Positions 16,025-24,717 of a stretch of 64,000 nt of DNA are shown here, piece after piece. The notes under the pieces were generated by a model. That model searched no databases. It saw nothing but the letters and a program-made list of their open reading frames with translations, and was not told the DNA's origin. Made by a program: the position numbers and the translations under genes. Source of the DNA: DATIUV01 sp049322755 (GTDB lineage Bacteria > Pseudomonadota > Gammaproteobacteria > Burkholderiales > UBA6910); NCBI GenBank assembly GCA_049322755.1, contig JBMOQX010000072.1:62001-126000 (forward strand). The letters are read 5' to 3'. Numbering within the stretch: position 1 is the stretch's first letter; every line of letters begins with the position of its first letter.

Positions 16025-17607
16025 GGCTCGTCCTCCCGCTCCGCGGCGGCGGCGTCCCGCCCCGGCGGCACGAACCGCATGAGCTTCTCCAGCACCGGCA
16101 GCTGCAGCCGCGCCTGGGCCTGGAAGCGGCCGGCGTAGGCGTCGGCCTCCTGGTGCAGCTCGTAACAGTTGGATCCGCTCACGTCCATCAGCACCGCGGG
16201 CAGCTCCGCCCGGGCGAACGCAGCGTGGCGCTTGAGAAAAAAGTGGCTGCAGCACATGCCGACGTAGGCGCGGCCCTCGCGCCGAAGCCGCTCCAGCGTC
16301 TCCACCAGGTGCTCGTAGCGGGTCACGGTGATCACCTGCATGCCGCGCTCCCGCGCCAGCCGGTACGCCTCGCTCACCTCGCAGCGGCCGCACTCGGGGC
16401 AGCCGTCGCGGTGGCGCCACTTGCACCACGCCGGCTTGGCGCAGTAGGGCACCAGCATGGCGGTGGCCTGGGCCAGCGTGGCCTGGGCGCCGGCGCCGCC
16501 GGGGCCGTGCAGCATCACCGCGTCGGCCTCGGCCTGGGTCAGTCCCGCGCTTTCCTGGAGCCGCCGCTTGTCGGCCACCTGGGCCAGTGCCTCGGCCAAA
16601 TCCTCGGGTCCGATCGCCACCGCATCGCCGCCGGCGGCGGCGAAGGCCGCCTCGAGGCGCGACGCCGCCTCCGGCGCCGGCACCCCCTCCAGTGCCGCGC
16701 CGAGCCGCTGCAGCAGGTCGCCGGGAACCGCGTGGACGTCGGTGGCGAACTCGACGTCGCGGTAGGCGGCGCCGTCGAACCGCGCGCGCAGGCGCAGCGT
16801 CACGCCGCGGGCCTTGGTGAGGACTTCCAGGGCGCCGCCGCGGGGTGCGCTCCAGTCGGGCGCCAGGGCGGCGCAGTCCTCCAGCGGCAGCAGCGCGCGC
16901 GGCACCAGGGCGGCACGCGCGACGCTCGCCGGCGCGAAGCCGAACGCCGCGGCCAGCGCTTCGGCCACCAGCGTCTGCAGCGTCGCCGGCGACGGCACGC
17001 CCCCGAGGCGCTCGGTGAGCGTCACCAGCCGGTCGCGGGCGGCGGCGAGCCCGTCGGCGGAGAGCTTCTCGGTGGGGACCTTGAGCGCCTCCTGCATGGC
17101 TTTTACGTCGGCGTCCAGCAGCAGCGTGCCGGTGATCTGCCAGGCGCCGTCCTCGCACGCAGCGAAGACGCTGGCGAGCTTGCGGCCGTCCACCTCGACG
17201 TCGTTGGGCGCCTTGAAGCCGGCGTCCACCCCCAGGCGCGCGAGCGCTGCTGCCAGCGCGCGGGCGGCCCGCTCCAGCTGCACTGCCAGCGGCGCCGGCG
17301 GCAGCGCGCCCGGCGCCGCGGTGAGGCTGAATCCGAGCTGGTCGGGATCGAGGTAGAGGGCGCCGCCGCCGCTGGGCCGGCGCACTACGGCGATGCCGCG
17401 CTCGGCGCACACGCCCAGCCGCAGTTCGCGGTCGGCAGCCTGGAAGCGGCCCAGGCTGGCGGTGGGCCGGCTGCGGTGGAAACGCAGCGTCGCGCCAAAC
17501 CCGCCGGCGGCGCACGCCCGCAGCGCGAGCCGGTCCAGCGCGTGGTGCTCGCGCCCGTCGCGCAGCCCGCTGTCGAACACCGCCAGCGGCGGCGCGACGG
17601 CGCTCAC
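16021..17607 (-). CDS. Lipoate-protein ligase A fused to DUF116
   Basis: 528 residues. Residues about 1-250 are an LplA/LipB-type ligase: GRFQAADRELRLG, then RRPSGGGALYLDP (the lipoate/ATP-binding RRxSGGG loop), the GFKAPNDVEVDGRKLAS segment with the lysine-containing loop, and a C-terminal ligase-like accessory part. Residues about 385-520 are DUF116, rich in Cys: LVPYCAKPAWCKWR, GCPECGRCEVSEA, VGMCCSHFFLKRH and SNCYELHQEAD, likely binding iron-sulfur or another metal. GTGA overlaps tie it to ubiV and ubiT. The ligase would attach lipoate or octanoate to a carrier, perhaps the GcvH-like protein at 8634. What the DUF116 part does is unknown. Confidence 0.87.
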   Translation of the reverse strand: MSAVAPPLAVFDSGLRDGREHHALDRLALRACAAGGFGATLRFHRSRPTASLGRFQAADRELRLGVCAERGIAVVRRPSGGGALYLDPDQLGFSLTAAPGALPPAPLAVQLERAARALAAALARLGVDAGFKAPNDVEVDGRKLASVFAACEDGAWQITGTLLLDADVKAMQEALKVPTEKLSADGLAAARDRLVTLTERLGGVPSPATLQTLVAEALAAAFGFAPASVARAALVPRALLPLEDCAALAPDWSAPRGGALEVLTKARGVTLRLRARFDGAAYRDVEFATDVHAVPGDLLQRLGAALEGVPAPEAASRLEAAFAAAGGDAVAIGPEDLAEALAQVADKRRLQESAGLTQAEADAVMLHGPGGAGAQATLAQATAMLVPYCAKPAWCKWRHRDGCPECGRCEVSEAYRLARERGMQVITVTRYEHLVETLERLRREGRAYVGMCCSHFFLKRHAAFARAELPAVLMDVSGSNCYELHQEADAYAGRFQAQARLQLPVLEKLMRFVPPGRDAAAAEREDEP

Positions 17608-18506
17608 GCGGCGGCTCCCGCGGCGGACCAGCTCATGCCGGCGCCGCCGTGCCAGTAGCCGTCGCAGGGTTCGGCGGAAAGCAGCGGCGCCGCGCGCTCG
17701 AGGCACTCGGCCGGCGAGACCTCGCCGTCCAGCACCGCGCGGGCCAGCGCCAGGAGTGCCGCCGTGTGCCGCATCTGGGGACTCACCCGCGCCAGCGCCA
17801 CGCCCAGCGCCGCCAGCTCCGGCAGCATCGGCAGCAGGTTGGCGACCCGCGTCGACAGCGTCTGCACGCCGTTCAGCGTCAGAAATGCGCGGCCCTCATG
17901 GGTTTCCAGCGGCAGGCCCTCGGGGTCGTCGAGGCAGCGGAACTGGCAGTCGTCCTTCTGCAGGTTGTGGTGGCGCGCGGTGAAGCAGCGGGCCGAGAAC
18001 GCCAGCGGCAGCCGCCCGCACGCCAGCACTTCGGTCTCCATGCCGGGCGGCAGCTCGCGCTGCATCGCCGCCAGCGCGTCGCGCGACAGCTCCACCGGCG
18101 CCACCCAGCGCCGCGCTCCGAGTCCCGCTAGCACGGCCAGCGTCTGCGGGTTGTAGACGTTGAGCGAGGCGCCGGCGACGAACGGCCCGCGCCCCGCCAG
18201 CAGGCGCACCGCGGCGTGGTCGTTGGCCTCCACCGGATGGCGGCCGTTCTCCGCCAGGCGCCGCACCGTTTTCAGGTCCGATTCCGACTCCACCAGCGCC
18301 TGGGTCGAGAGCACCACCTCCTTGCCGGCGGCGGCGAGGCGCTCGGCGAGCGCCAGCCAGTCCGGCAGCCGCAGGCTGTGGCGGCGCGAGCAGACGGTCT
18401 CGCCCAGGTAGACCACGTCCACCGGCGCCGCCGCCACCTCGTCGTAGAATGCCAGCAGCTGCTCGGCGCACCAGTAGTAGAGGACGGGTCCCAGGGCGAG
18501 GCGCAT
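17604..18506 (-). CDS. ubiV: O2-independent ubiquinone biosynthesis protein UbiV (U32 family)
   Basis: 300 residues, peptidase U32-like TIM barrel. UbiV works with UbiU in oxygen-independent hydroxylation of the ubiquinone ring. The [4Fe-4S] ligands of the family are visible: the Cys in LGETVCSRR near residue 39 and the C-x12-C-x3-C run beginning RCFTARHHNLQKDDCQFRC near 180. It starts six bases after the ubiU stop and its end overlaps the ligase gene by GTGA. Confidence 0.93.
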   Translation of the reverse strand: MRLALGPVLYYWCAEQLLAFYDEVAAAPVDVVYLGETVCSRRHSLRLPDWLALAERLAAAGKEVVLSTQALVESESDLKTVRRLAENGRHPVEANDHAAVRLLAGRGPFVAGASLNVYNPQTLAVLAGLGARRWVAPVELSRDALAAMQRELPPGMETEVLACGRLPLAFSARCFTARHHNLQKDDCQFRCLDDPEGLPLETHEGRAFLTLNGVQTLSTRVANLLPMLPELAALGVALARVSPQMRHTAALLALARAVLDGEVSPAECLERAAPLLSAEPCDGYWHGGAGMSWSAAGAAA

Positions 18507-18511
18507 GGCGC

Positions 18512-19525
18512 TCACTTCCACGGGCGGTGGTAGGCGCCCAGGGTGCACTGCTGGCCCTCGGACACCGCCGCCAGCGCCGCGCTCCACTCCGGCGCCACCG
18601 CGTAGCCGGCCGGGTCGCGCCGGCACGCGTCGATGGCGCGCCGCCATACCCGCGTCACCTGTGCGACGTAGGCGGGGCTGCGCTGGCGCCCCTCCAGCTT
18701 GATCGCGGTGATGCCCATGGCCAGCAGCCGCGGCAGCAGCTCCAGCGTGTTGAGGCTCACGGGCTCCTCGAACGCGTAGTAGGTGTGGCCGGCGACGCGG
18801 TAGCGGCCCTTGCACAGCGTCGGATAGCCGGCCTTCTCGCCGGCGCCGAAGCGGTTCACCAGCACCGGCCCGAGGCGGGTCTCCATGGCCTCGCCGCGCT
18901 GCTGCCAGCGCACCGCCCGCGCCGGCGAGCAGACGCCGGCGTTGTTGGGCGACTCGCCGGTCACGTAGGAAGAGAGGATGCAGCGCCCCTCCAGCATCAC
19001 GCACAGGCCGCCGAAGCCGAACACCTCGATCGGCACCCGGCTGTGGGCCACCACCTGCTCCACCTGGGCCAGCGACAGCACCCGCGGCAGCACGGCGCGA
19101 CGGATGCCGAACAGGTCGTGGTAGAGGTTGATGGCCTCGTGGCTGGTGGCCGAGCCCTGCACCGACAGGTGCAGCGAGAGCGCAGGATGGCGCTCGGCGG
19201 CGTAGCGCAGCAGGCCGAGGTCGGCCACCACCAGCGCGTCCAGGCGCAGCCGTGCCGCGCGGTCCACCGCGTCGGTCCACCGCCGCCAGCCGGCGGCGGG
19301 GGGGTAGGTGTTGAGCGCCAGCAGCACCCGCGCGCCGCGCGCGTGGGCGTAGGCGACGCCCTCGCGCGCGGCGGCGTCGTCGAAGTTCAGGCCCGGGAAG
19401 TTGCGTGCGTTGGTCTGGTCGCGGAAGCCGATGTAGACCCAGTCGGCGCCGTGGTCGACAGCAGCCTTCAGCGCCGGCAGCGTGCCGGCCGGGCACACCA
19501 GCTCCAGGCGACGGTTGGCGTTCAT
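18512..19525 (-). CDS. ubiU: O2-independent ubiquinone biosynthesis protein UbiU (U32 family)
   Basis: 337 residues, U32 family, partner of UbiV in anaerobic ring hydroxylation. Starts with MNANRRLELVCPAGTLPALK, typical of UbiU. The four cluster cysteines are seen at GLCVMLEGRC (near residues 170 and 177), NNAGVCSPARA (near 194) and YPTLCKGRYRV (near 232). First of the ubi genes, 44 bases downstream of the glycyl-radical peptide gene. The arrangement supports ubiquinone supply when oxygen-dependent UbiI, UbiH and UbiF cannot work. Confidence 0.94.
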   Translation of the reverse strand: MNANRRLELVCPAGTLPALKAAVDHGADWVYIGFRDQTNARNFPGLNFDDAAAREGVAYAHARGARVLLALNTYPPAAGWRRWTDAVDRAARLRLDALVVADLGLLRYAAERHPALSLHLSVQGSATSHEAINLYHDLFGIRRAVLPRVLSLAQVEQVVAHSRVPIEVFGFGGLCVMLEGRCILSSYVTGESPNNAGVCSPARAVRWQQRGEAMETRLGPVLVNRFGAGEKAGYPTLCKGRYRVAGHTYYAFEEPVSLNTLELLPRLLAMGITAIKLEGRQRSPAYVAQVTRVWRRAIDACRRDPAGYAVAPEWSAALAAVSEGQQCTLGAYHRPWK

Positions 19526-19568
19526 GGCAGGGGCGGCGGCACCCGCCCGCGGCGGGCGCCGCGGGCGG

Positions 19569-19754
19569 TCACTCCGCCAGGCCGGCGCGGCCTTCGGAGA
19601 AGAAGCGGCGCTCCCGGTGCTCGCCCTTCTTGCCGACGTTGAACGACGCCACCGGGCGGTGATAGCCCATCACCCGGGTCCAGACCTCGCAGCGCTGACG
19701 CTCGTCGTCGCGCAGCGGGATCTCGGCGATGTCGATGGCGGATGCGTCCTGCAT
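19569..19754 (-). CDS. Separate glycyl-radical domain of class III RNR
   Basis: 61 residues. The stretch RCEVWTRVMGYHRPVASFN contains the RVxGY glycyl-radical motif (Gly30) of anaerobic ribonucleotide reductase, followed by NVGKKGEHRERRFF as at the C-terminus of one-piece NrdD proteins. The nrdD gene upstream ends after its zinc-finger-like segment and lacks this motif. A strong AGGAGG six bases before the ATG and a 37-base spacer show that this is an independently translated gene and not a sequencing artefact. The peptide should dock on NrdD, as the YfiD/GrcA spare domain does on pyruvate formate-lyase. NrdG would install the radical. Confidence 0.88.
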   Translation of the reverse strand: MQDASAIDIAEIPLRDDERQRCEVWTRVMGYHRPVASFNVGKKGEHRERRFFSEGRAGLAE

Positions 19755-19791
19755 GGTTCCTCCTGGGTCGTTGGCGATGAAGACGATGGGT

Positions 19792-21819
19792 TCAGGCGGC
19801 GTCCAGCGCGCGGCGTTTGCGGGCGCGCAGCTCGTCGTCGCAGCGGGGGCAGAACTCGTGCTCGCCCGCCAGGTAGCCGTGGCGCGGGCAGATCGAGAAC
19901 GTGGGCGTCACCGTGATGTAGGGCAGCGCGAAGCGGGTGAGCGCCCGGCGCACCAGCGCCTTGCACGCCGCGGTCGAGCTCAGGCGCTCGCTCATGTAGA
20001 GGTGGAGCACCGTGCCGCCGGTGTACTTGCGCTGCAGCTCCTCCTGGCGCTCCAGCGCCTCGAACGGATCGTCGGTGAATCCCACCGGCAGCTGCGACGA
20101 ATTGGTGTAGTAGGGCATGTCCGGCGTGCCCGCCTGGAGGATGCCGGGGTAGCGGCGGCGGTCCTCCCTGGCGAAGCGGTAGGTGGTGCCCTCGGCCGGC
20201 GTCGCCTCCAGGTTGTAGAGGTGGCCGGTTTCCTCCTGGAAGGCGACGATGCGCGTGCGCACGTGGTCCAGCAGGCGGCAGGCGAAGGCGTGGCCCGCGT
20301 CGGTGGTGATGTCGTGCGCATCGGCGGTGAAGTTGCGGATCATCTCGTTGATGCCGTTGACGCCGATGGTGGCGAAGTGGTTGCGCAGCGTCCCCAGGTA
20401 GCGCCGGGTGTAGGGAAACAGGCCGGCGTCCAGGTGGCGCTGGATCTCCTTGCGCTTGATCTCCAGGCTGTTGCGCGCCAGTTCCAGCAGCTGATCGAGG
20501 CGGCGGAAGAGGGCCGCCTCGTCGCCGCGGTGCACGTGCCCGAGGCGCGCGCAGTTGATCGTCACCACCCCCAGGCTGCCGGTCTGCTCGGCCGAGCCGA
20601 ACAGGCCGTTGCCGCGCTTGAGCAGCTCGCGCAGGTCGAGCTGCAGGCGGCAGCACATGGAGCGCACCATGTTGGGCGTGAGGTCCGAGTTGACGAAGTT
20701 CTGGAAGTACGGCAGCCCGTACTTGGCGGTCATCTCGAAGAGCAGGTCGGCGAGCGGCGAGTCCCAGGGGAAGTCGGGCGTGATGTTGTAGGTGGGGATG
20801 GGGAAGGTGAACACGCGCCCCTTGGCGTCGCCCGCCATCATCACCTCGATGTAGGCGCGGTTGATCATCTCCATCTCCGGCGCCAGCTCGCCGTAGGTGA
20901 ACGGCATCTCGGCGCCGCCGATCACCGGCACCTGCTCGCGCAGGTCCTCCGGGCAGGTCCAGTCGAAGGTGAGGTTGGTGAACGGTGTCTGGGTGCCCCA
21001 GCGCGAGGGCACGTTGAGGTTGTAGATCAGCTCCTGGATGCACTGGCGCACCTCGCCGTAGGCGAGCCGGTCCTTGCGCACGAACGGCGCCATGTAGGTG
21101 TCGAACGAGCTGAACGCCTGGGCGCCGGCCCACTCGTTCTGCAGCGTGCCGAGGAAGTTGACGATCTGGCCCACCGCGCTGGAGAGGTGCCTGGGCGGCG
21201 CCGCCTCCACCTTGCCGGGAACGCCGTTCAGGCCCTCGGCCAGGAACTGGCGCAGCGACCAGCCGGCGCAGTAGCCGGAGAGCATGTCGAGGTCGTGGAT
21301 GTGGAGGTCGCCCTCGCGGTGGGCGCGGCCCACCTCCGGCGGATAGACGTGGGACAGCCAGTAATTGGCAGTCACCTTCCCGGCGACGTTGAGGATTAGC
21401 CCCCCCAGCGAGTAGCCCTGGTTGGCGTTGGCGTTGACGCGCCAGTCCCGGCGCGTCAGGTACTCGTCCACCGACGAGGCCACGTCCAGCAGCGTCTTGC
21501 GGTCTTCCCGCAGGCGGCGGTGCTGGTCGCGGTAGGCGATGTAGGCGCGGGCGGTGGCGAGGTGGCCCTGCTCGATGAGGGTCTGCTCCACCACGTCCTG
21601 GATCGCCTCCACCGTGGCCGGGGCGAGTCCCGAGCGCCGTCCCAGTGTTTCCACGACCCGCTCCGCCAGCGCCTGCGCGCGGGCCTCGTCAAACTCGGCG
21701 GTGGCAGCGCCCGCCCGCGCGATCGCCGAGGCGATGCGCTGCTGGTCGAACGGCTGCCACGCGCCGTTGCGCTTGATGACGCCCGCCGGGCGGTGCCCGG
21801 CCGGAGGAGCCTGGATCAT
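19792..21819 (-). CDS. nrdD: Class III anaerobic ribonucleoside-triphosphate reductase NrdD, large part
   Basis: 675 residues. Reduces NTPs to dNTPs without oxygen. An ATP-cone regulatory domain covers residues about 10-100 (VIKRNGAWQPFDQQRIASAI). The ten-stranded barrel follows, with NVPSRWGTQTPFTNLTFD near 290 and VVTINCARLGH near 430 carrying the active-site Cys. The end has CPRHGYLAGEHEFCPRC, a zinc-type site with His in one Cys position. No RVxGY glycyl-radical motif occurs; it is on the next gene. The ATG at 21819 has GGGGAGG just upstream; the frame runs to 21933 but includes the FNR-like box. First gene of the operon. Confidence 0.95.
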   Translation of the reverse strand: MIQAPPAGHRPAGVIKRNGAWQPFDQQRIASAIARAGAATAEFDEARAQALAERVVETLGRRSGLAPATVEAIQDVVEQTLIEQGHLATARAYIAYRDQHRRLREDRKTLLDVASSVDEYLTRRDWRVNANANQGYSLGGLILNVAGKVTANYWLSHVYPPEVGRAHREGDLHIHDLDMLSGYCAGWSLRQFLAEGLNGVPGKVEAAPPRHLSSAVGQIVNFLGTLQNEWAGAQAFSSFDTYMAPFVRKDRLAYGEVRQCIQELIYNLNVPSRWGTQTPFTNLTFDWTCPEDLREQVPVIGGAEMPFTYGELAPEMEMINRAYIEVMMAGDAKGRVFTFPIPTYNITPDFPWDSPLADLLFEMTAKYGLPYFQNFVNSDLTPNMVRSMCCRLQLDLRELLKRGNGLFGSAEQTGSLGVVTINCARLGHVHRGDEAALFRRLDQLLELARNSLEIKRKEIQRHLDAGLFPYTRRYLGTLRNHFATIGVNGINEMIRNFTADAHDITTDAGHAFACRLLDHVRTRIVAFQEETGHLYNLEATPAEGTTYRFAREDRRRYPGILQAGTPDMPYYTNSSQLPVGFTDDPFEALERQEELQRKYTGGTVLHLYMSERLSSTAACKALVRRALTRFALPYITVTPTFSICPRHGYLAGEHEFCPRCDDELRARKRRALDAA

Positions 21820-21919
21820 GGGCCTCCCCAATATCTTGTGGTTGATGAGGCAGGTTAGCGCAACCCATGGCATGGTCACAAGTGAGGAAACGGGTCGGGG
21901 CGCGCCTCTTGCGATTTTC

Positions 21920-21933
21920 TTGATGCGGGTCAA
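21920..21933 (-). promoter_or_regulatory. FNR/Dnr-like box upstream of nrdD
   Basis: TTGAT-GCGG-GTCAA, one mismatch from the consensus, centred about 107 bases before the nrdD start. No convincing -10 was found at the class II spacing. Confidence 0.55.
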
Positions 21934-22094
21934 AAAAAACCGGGGAGCCTGATGCCGGCGTGCGCCGCCGGAGGGCTAAAATAAAATGAAAATTCTTACG
22001 CCATGATTGCGCTCACATTGAAACGCTGCGTCGGCACGCAGGCGGCGTCGCGGCGGCGCGTGCCCACCCCGGCGCCGAGTGGGGCGCCGCCGCC

Positions 22095-22577
22095 GTGAGC
22101 GTCGAGGCCGCGGGACTCGCGCGGGCGCTGCACGTCCTGGGCGTGGTGCTCTGGATCGGCGGCGTGGCGATGGTGACCACGGTGCTGCTGCCGGCGGTGC
22201 GGCGCATGAAGGCGCCGCGGGAGCGCGTCGCGTTCTTCGAAGCGATCGAGTCGCGCTTCGCCTGGCAGGCCCGGGTCACGACGCTGGTGACGGGCGCGTC
22301 CGGGTTCTATCTTCTGCACGCCCTCGATGCCTGGGGCCGTTTCGCCGCGCCCGGCTACTGGTGGATGCACGCGATGGTGGCGGTGTGGGCACTGTTCACG
22401 CTGATGCTGTTCGTGCTGGAGCCGCTGTTTCTGCACCGCTGGTTCTTGGCGCGGGCGCAGCGCGACCCGGAGGGCACGTTTGCGCGCGTGCAGCGGCTGC
22501 ACTGGGTACTGCTGGCGGTGAGCCTGCTCACCGTCGCCGGCGCGGTCGCCGGCAGCCACGGCTGGCTCTGGCTCTGA
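22095..22577 (+). CDS. CopD/DUF2269-like integral membrane protein
   Basis: 160 residues with four membrane helices. The N-terminal RALHVLGVVLWIGGVAMVTT resembles the H-x-x-x-x-x-x-W-x-G-G segment of CopD-type proteins. The GTG at 22095 overlaps the stop of a possible 31-codon leader frame (22003-22098) as GTGA, and TAAAAT at 21977-21982 could be its -10 element. It converges on the radical SAM gene with only seven bases between stops. A heme or copper role is possible but not shown. Confidence 0.75.
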   Translation: MSVEAAGLARALHVLGVVLWIGGVAMVTTVLLPAVRRMKAPRERVAFFEAIESRFAWQARVTTLVTGASGFYLLHALDAWGRFAAPGYWWMHAMVAVWALFTLMLFVLEPLFLHRWFLARAQRDPEGTFARVQRLHWVLLAVSLLTVAGAVAGSHGWLWL

Positions 22578-22584
22578 CGCGGCC

Positions 22585-24450
22585 TCAGCCGGCGTCGGTT
22601 TCGGCCTCCAGCGTCAGCTGGAACACCGACGAGTCGATCGGCACCAGCCGGTGCACCGCGGCCGAGGCGACGATGCGCACGCGGTCGCCGTGTCGGGACA
22701 GGCGGCGCAGCAGGCGCTGGAATGCCTCGATCTCGGCGGCATCCAGCCGCGGCACGTGCAGCACCAGCGTGCACGAGGTGCGGCGCAGCAGCCGCCGCGT
22801 GTGGCGCGCAGCGCGGCGGTAGAACCGGGCGTCCAGGAGGCCCTGCAGCCTGAGTGAGAGCGCGCCGCCGCGCACCGCCAGCTCGGCGCGCCCGGCGCGC
22901 AGGTAGGCCGCCAGCGCCTTGCGCATCGAGCCGGCCTGCGCCTCCAGCCCCGCCGCTCCCGGGTCGTCCGGGAACCGGCGCAGCGCCGAGTCGCGCAACG
23001 CCAGGGCGGTGATCCAGTCGGAGACGAACACCGGCACCTTGCGCGGCGCGAGCCACGGCAGGCTGCGCAGGAACCAGGCCGCGCGGCGGACGCCGCCGGG
23101 CAGGATGCCGCGGACCACCAGCCGCGCGACGATGGCGAGGCCTTCGACGGGGCGATACTCGCTGCCGTATCGGGGCGCCGCCATGTGGGCCAGCTTGTTG
23201 CGTATGCGGCCGGCGATGGCGGCATCGTCCAGCAGGCGCGCGTAAAGGGCCTGATAGCCGTCCACCAGCGCGTCGTAGCTCATGCCGCGCGGGATCACGT
23301 TGGTGCTGGGCCCGGTGTTGTCCACCTCGTTGGCGCCCTCCCGCAGCCGTCCTTCGGATTCGAGGCGCGCATACAGGGGCGTCCTGGGCAGTGCCGTGAG
23401 CAGACCCACCATCGCCGCCTGGATGCCGGCGGCCTGGATGAAGTCGTACTGCAGCGCGAAGGTCTCCGGGCGGTCGGCGTCGAAGCCGACGATGAAGCCG
23501 CCCAGCACCTCCATGCCGTGGGCGTAGATCCGGCGCACCGATTCCAGCGGGTCGGCGAGGGTGTTCTGGCTCTTGCGCATCTCCTTCAGCGCCGCCGGGT
23601 CGGGCGACTCGATGCCGATGAACAGCCAGGTGAAGCCGGCTTCCCGCAGCAGCCGCAGCAGCTCGTCGTCCTGGGCCACGTTGAGCGACACCTGGGCGCC
23701 GAAGTGGAAGCGCCAGCGGTGGCGCGCCTGGTAGTCGATCAGGAAGCGCATCAGCTCCCGCGCGTAGGCGCGATGGCCGATCAGGTTGTCGTCGACGAAG
23801 AACAGCTTGCGGGCGCCGGCGGCGCGCAGCGCGTCCAGCTCCCGCTCCACCTGGGCGAGCGCCTTGTAGCGCGGCTTGCGCCCGAACATGACGATGATGT
23901 CGCAGAAGTCGCACAGGTAGGGGCAGCCGCGCGAGATCTGGAGGGTGGCGGTCTGGTAGCGCTCCAGCCGCAGCAGGTCGAAGCGCGGCGGCGGCGAATC
24001 GGCCAGGTTCACGGTGCCGCCTTCGCGGTAGGCCGGCGCCGCGGCGCCGCGCTCGAAGTCGGCGCAGAAGCGGGGCCAGATGTACTCGGCCTCGCCCGCC
24101 ACTACCGTGTCGGCGAGGCCGGCGTAGCGTTCCGGCACCAGGGAGGCATAGCTGCCGCCCGCCACGGTGGCGTAGCCGCGGCTGCGGTAATAGCGCAGCA
24201 GCTCCGCCTGGCGCGGGAACTGCACGCCCATGCCGCAGACGCCGATGAGATCGGCCTCGGGGGCGAGCGGCACGGCCTCGACGTTCTCGTCGACGATGGT
24301 CACCTGCCAGTGGGGCGGCGTGAGTGCCGCCAGCGTCGCCAGACCCAGCGGCGGGTTGACCGCGCGGCGGCCTTTGAGCACGCGGGCGAGGGCCCAGCGG
24401 AAGCTCCAGAAGCTTTCGGGAAAACGGGGATTGATCAACAGCAGTCGCAT
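22585..24450 (-). CDS. B12-binding radical SAM protein with DUF4070 domain
   Basis: 621 residues. The N-terminal 140 residues form a cobalamin-binding-type Rossmann domain (MRLLLINPRFPESFWSFRWA, LIGVCGMGVQFPRQAELL). The radical SAM core follows with SRGCPYLCDFCDI near residue 200 and FVDDNLIGH. A DUF4070-type C-terminal region and a further unassigned tail complete it. The ATG at 24450 is preceded by AAGGACATC. Relatives include methyltransferases and hopanoid-modifying enzymes; no such pathway gene is nearby, so the substrate is unknown. A perfect FNR/Dnr box lies 130 bases upstream, shared with the divergent regulator gene. Confidence 0.85.
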   Translation of the reverse strand: MRLLLINPRFPESFWSFRWALARVLKGRRAVNPPLGLATLAALTPPHWQVTIVDENVEAVPLAPEADLIGVCGMGVQFPRQAELLRYYRSRGYATVAGGSYASLVPERYAGLADTVVAGEAEYIWPRFCADFERGAAAPAYREGGTVNLADSPPPRFDLLRLERYQTATLQISRGCPYLCDFCDIIVMFGRKPRYKALAQVERELDALRAAGARKLFFVDDNLIGHRAYARELMRFLIDYQARHRWRFHFGAQVSLNVAQDDELLRLLREAGFTWLFIGIESPDPAALKEMRKSQNTLADPLESVRRIYAHGMEVLGGFIVGFDADRPETFALQYDFIQAAGIQAAMVGLLTALPRTPLYARLESEGRLREGANEVDNTGPSTNVIPRGMSYDALVDGYQALYARLLDDAAIAGRIRNKLAHMAAPRYGSEYRPVEGLAIVARLVVRGILPGGVRRAAWFLRSLPWLAPRKVPVFVSDWITALALRDSALRRFPDDPGAAGLEAQAGSMRKALAAYLRAGRAELAVRGGALSLRLQGLLDARFYRRAARHTRRLLRRTSCTLVLHVPRLDAAEIEAFQRLLRRLSRHGDRVRIVASAAVHRLVPIDSSVFQLTLEAETDAG

Positions 24451-24579
24451 GATGTCCTTGGGCGCGGCCCGGGCCGCGGCGGTGTCGGCGCCGGCACGGC
24501 GCCCGTAGGCCAAGGGTGGGACCGCCGGGCCGCGGTTGCAAGGGGCGGGGGCGAATCCGGCCGCCGGATCGCGGTAAAA

Positions 24580-24593
24580 TTGATCTGCATCAA
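24580..24593. promoter_or_regulatory. FNR/Dnr box between radical SAM gene and regulator 2
   Basis: TTGAT-CTGC-ATCAA, a perfect palindrome in a divergent spacer. It has no clear -10 at 21-23 bases on either side, so its direction of action is open. CATAAT at 24673-24678 may be the -10 element of the regulator gene. Confidence 0.75.
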
Positions 24594-24717
24594 AAAAGAC
24601 CGGGGCCCGGGGCCCCGGAAACCGCCGCCCGCGGGGTCCGCCAGCGGATTTTTCCCGGGGCGGCGTCTAGGACATAATGGGGCCGATGATTCCCCGACCT
24701 GCCTCCAGCCGCACGCC

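Noticed and set aside
22003..22098. 31-codon frame upstream of the CopD-like gene
   Set aside because: It has a GTGA overlap with the gene and might be a leader, but no ribosome-binding site or conservation supports it as a gene.
24431..24440. TTGATCAACA resembling an FNR half-site
   Set aside because: Lies inside the radical SAM coding region and lacks the N4-ATCAA second half.
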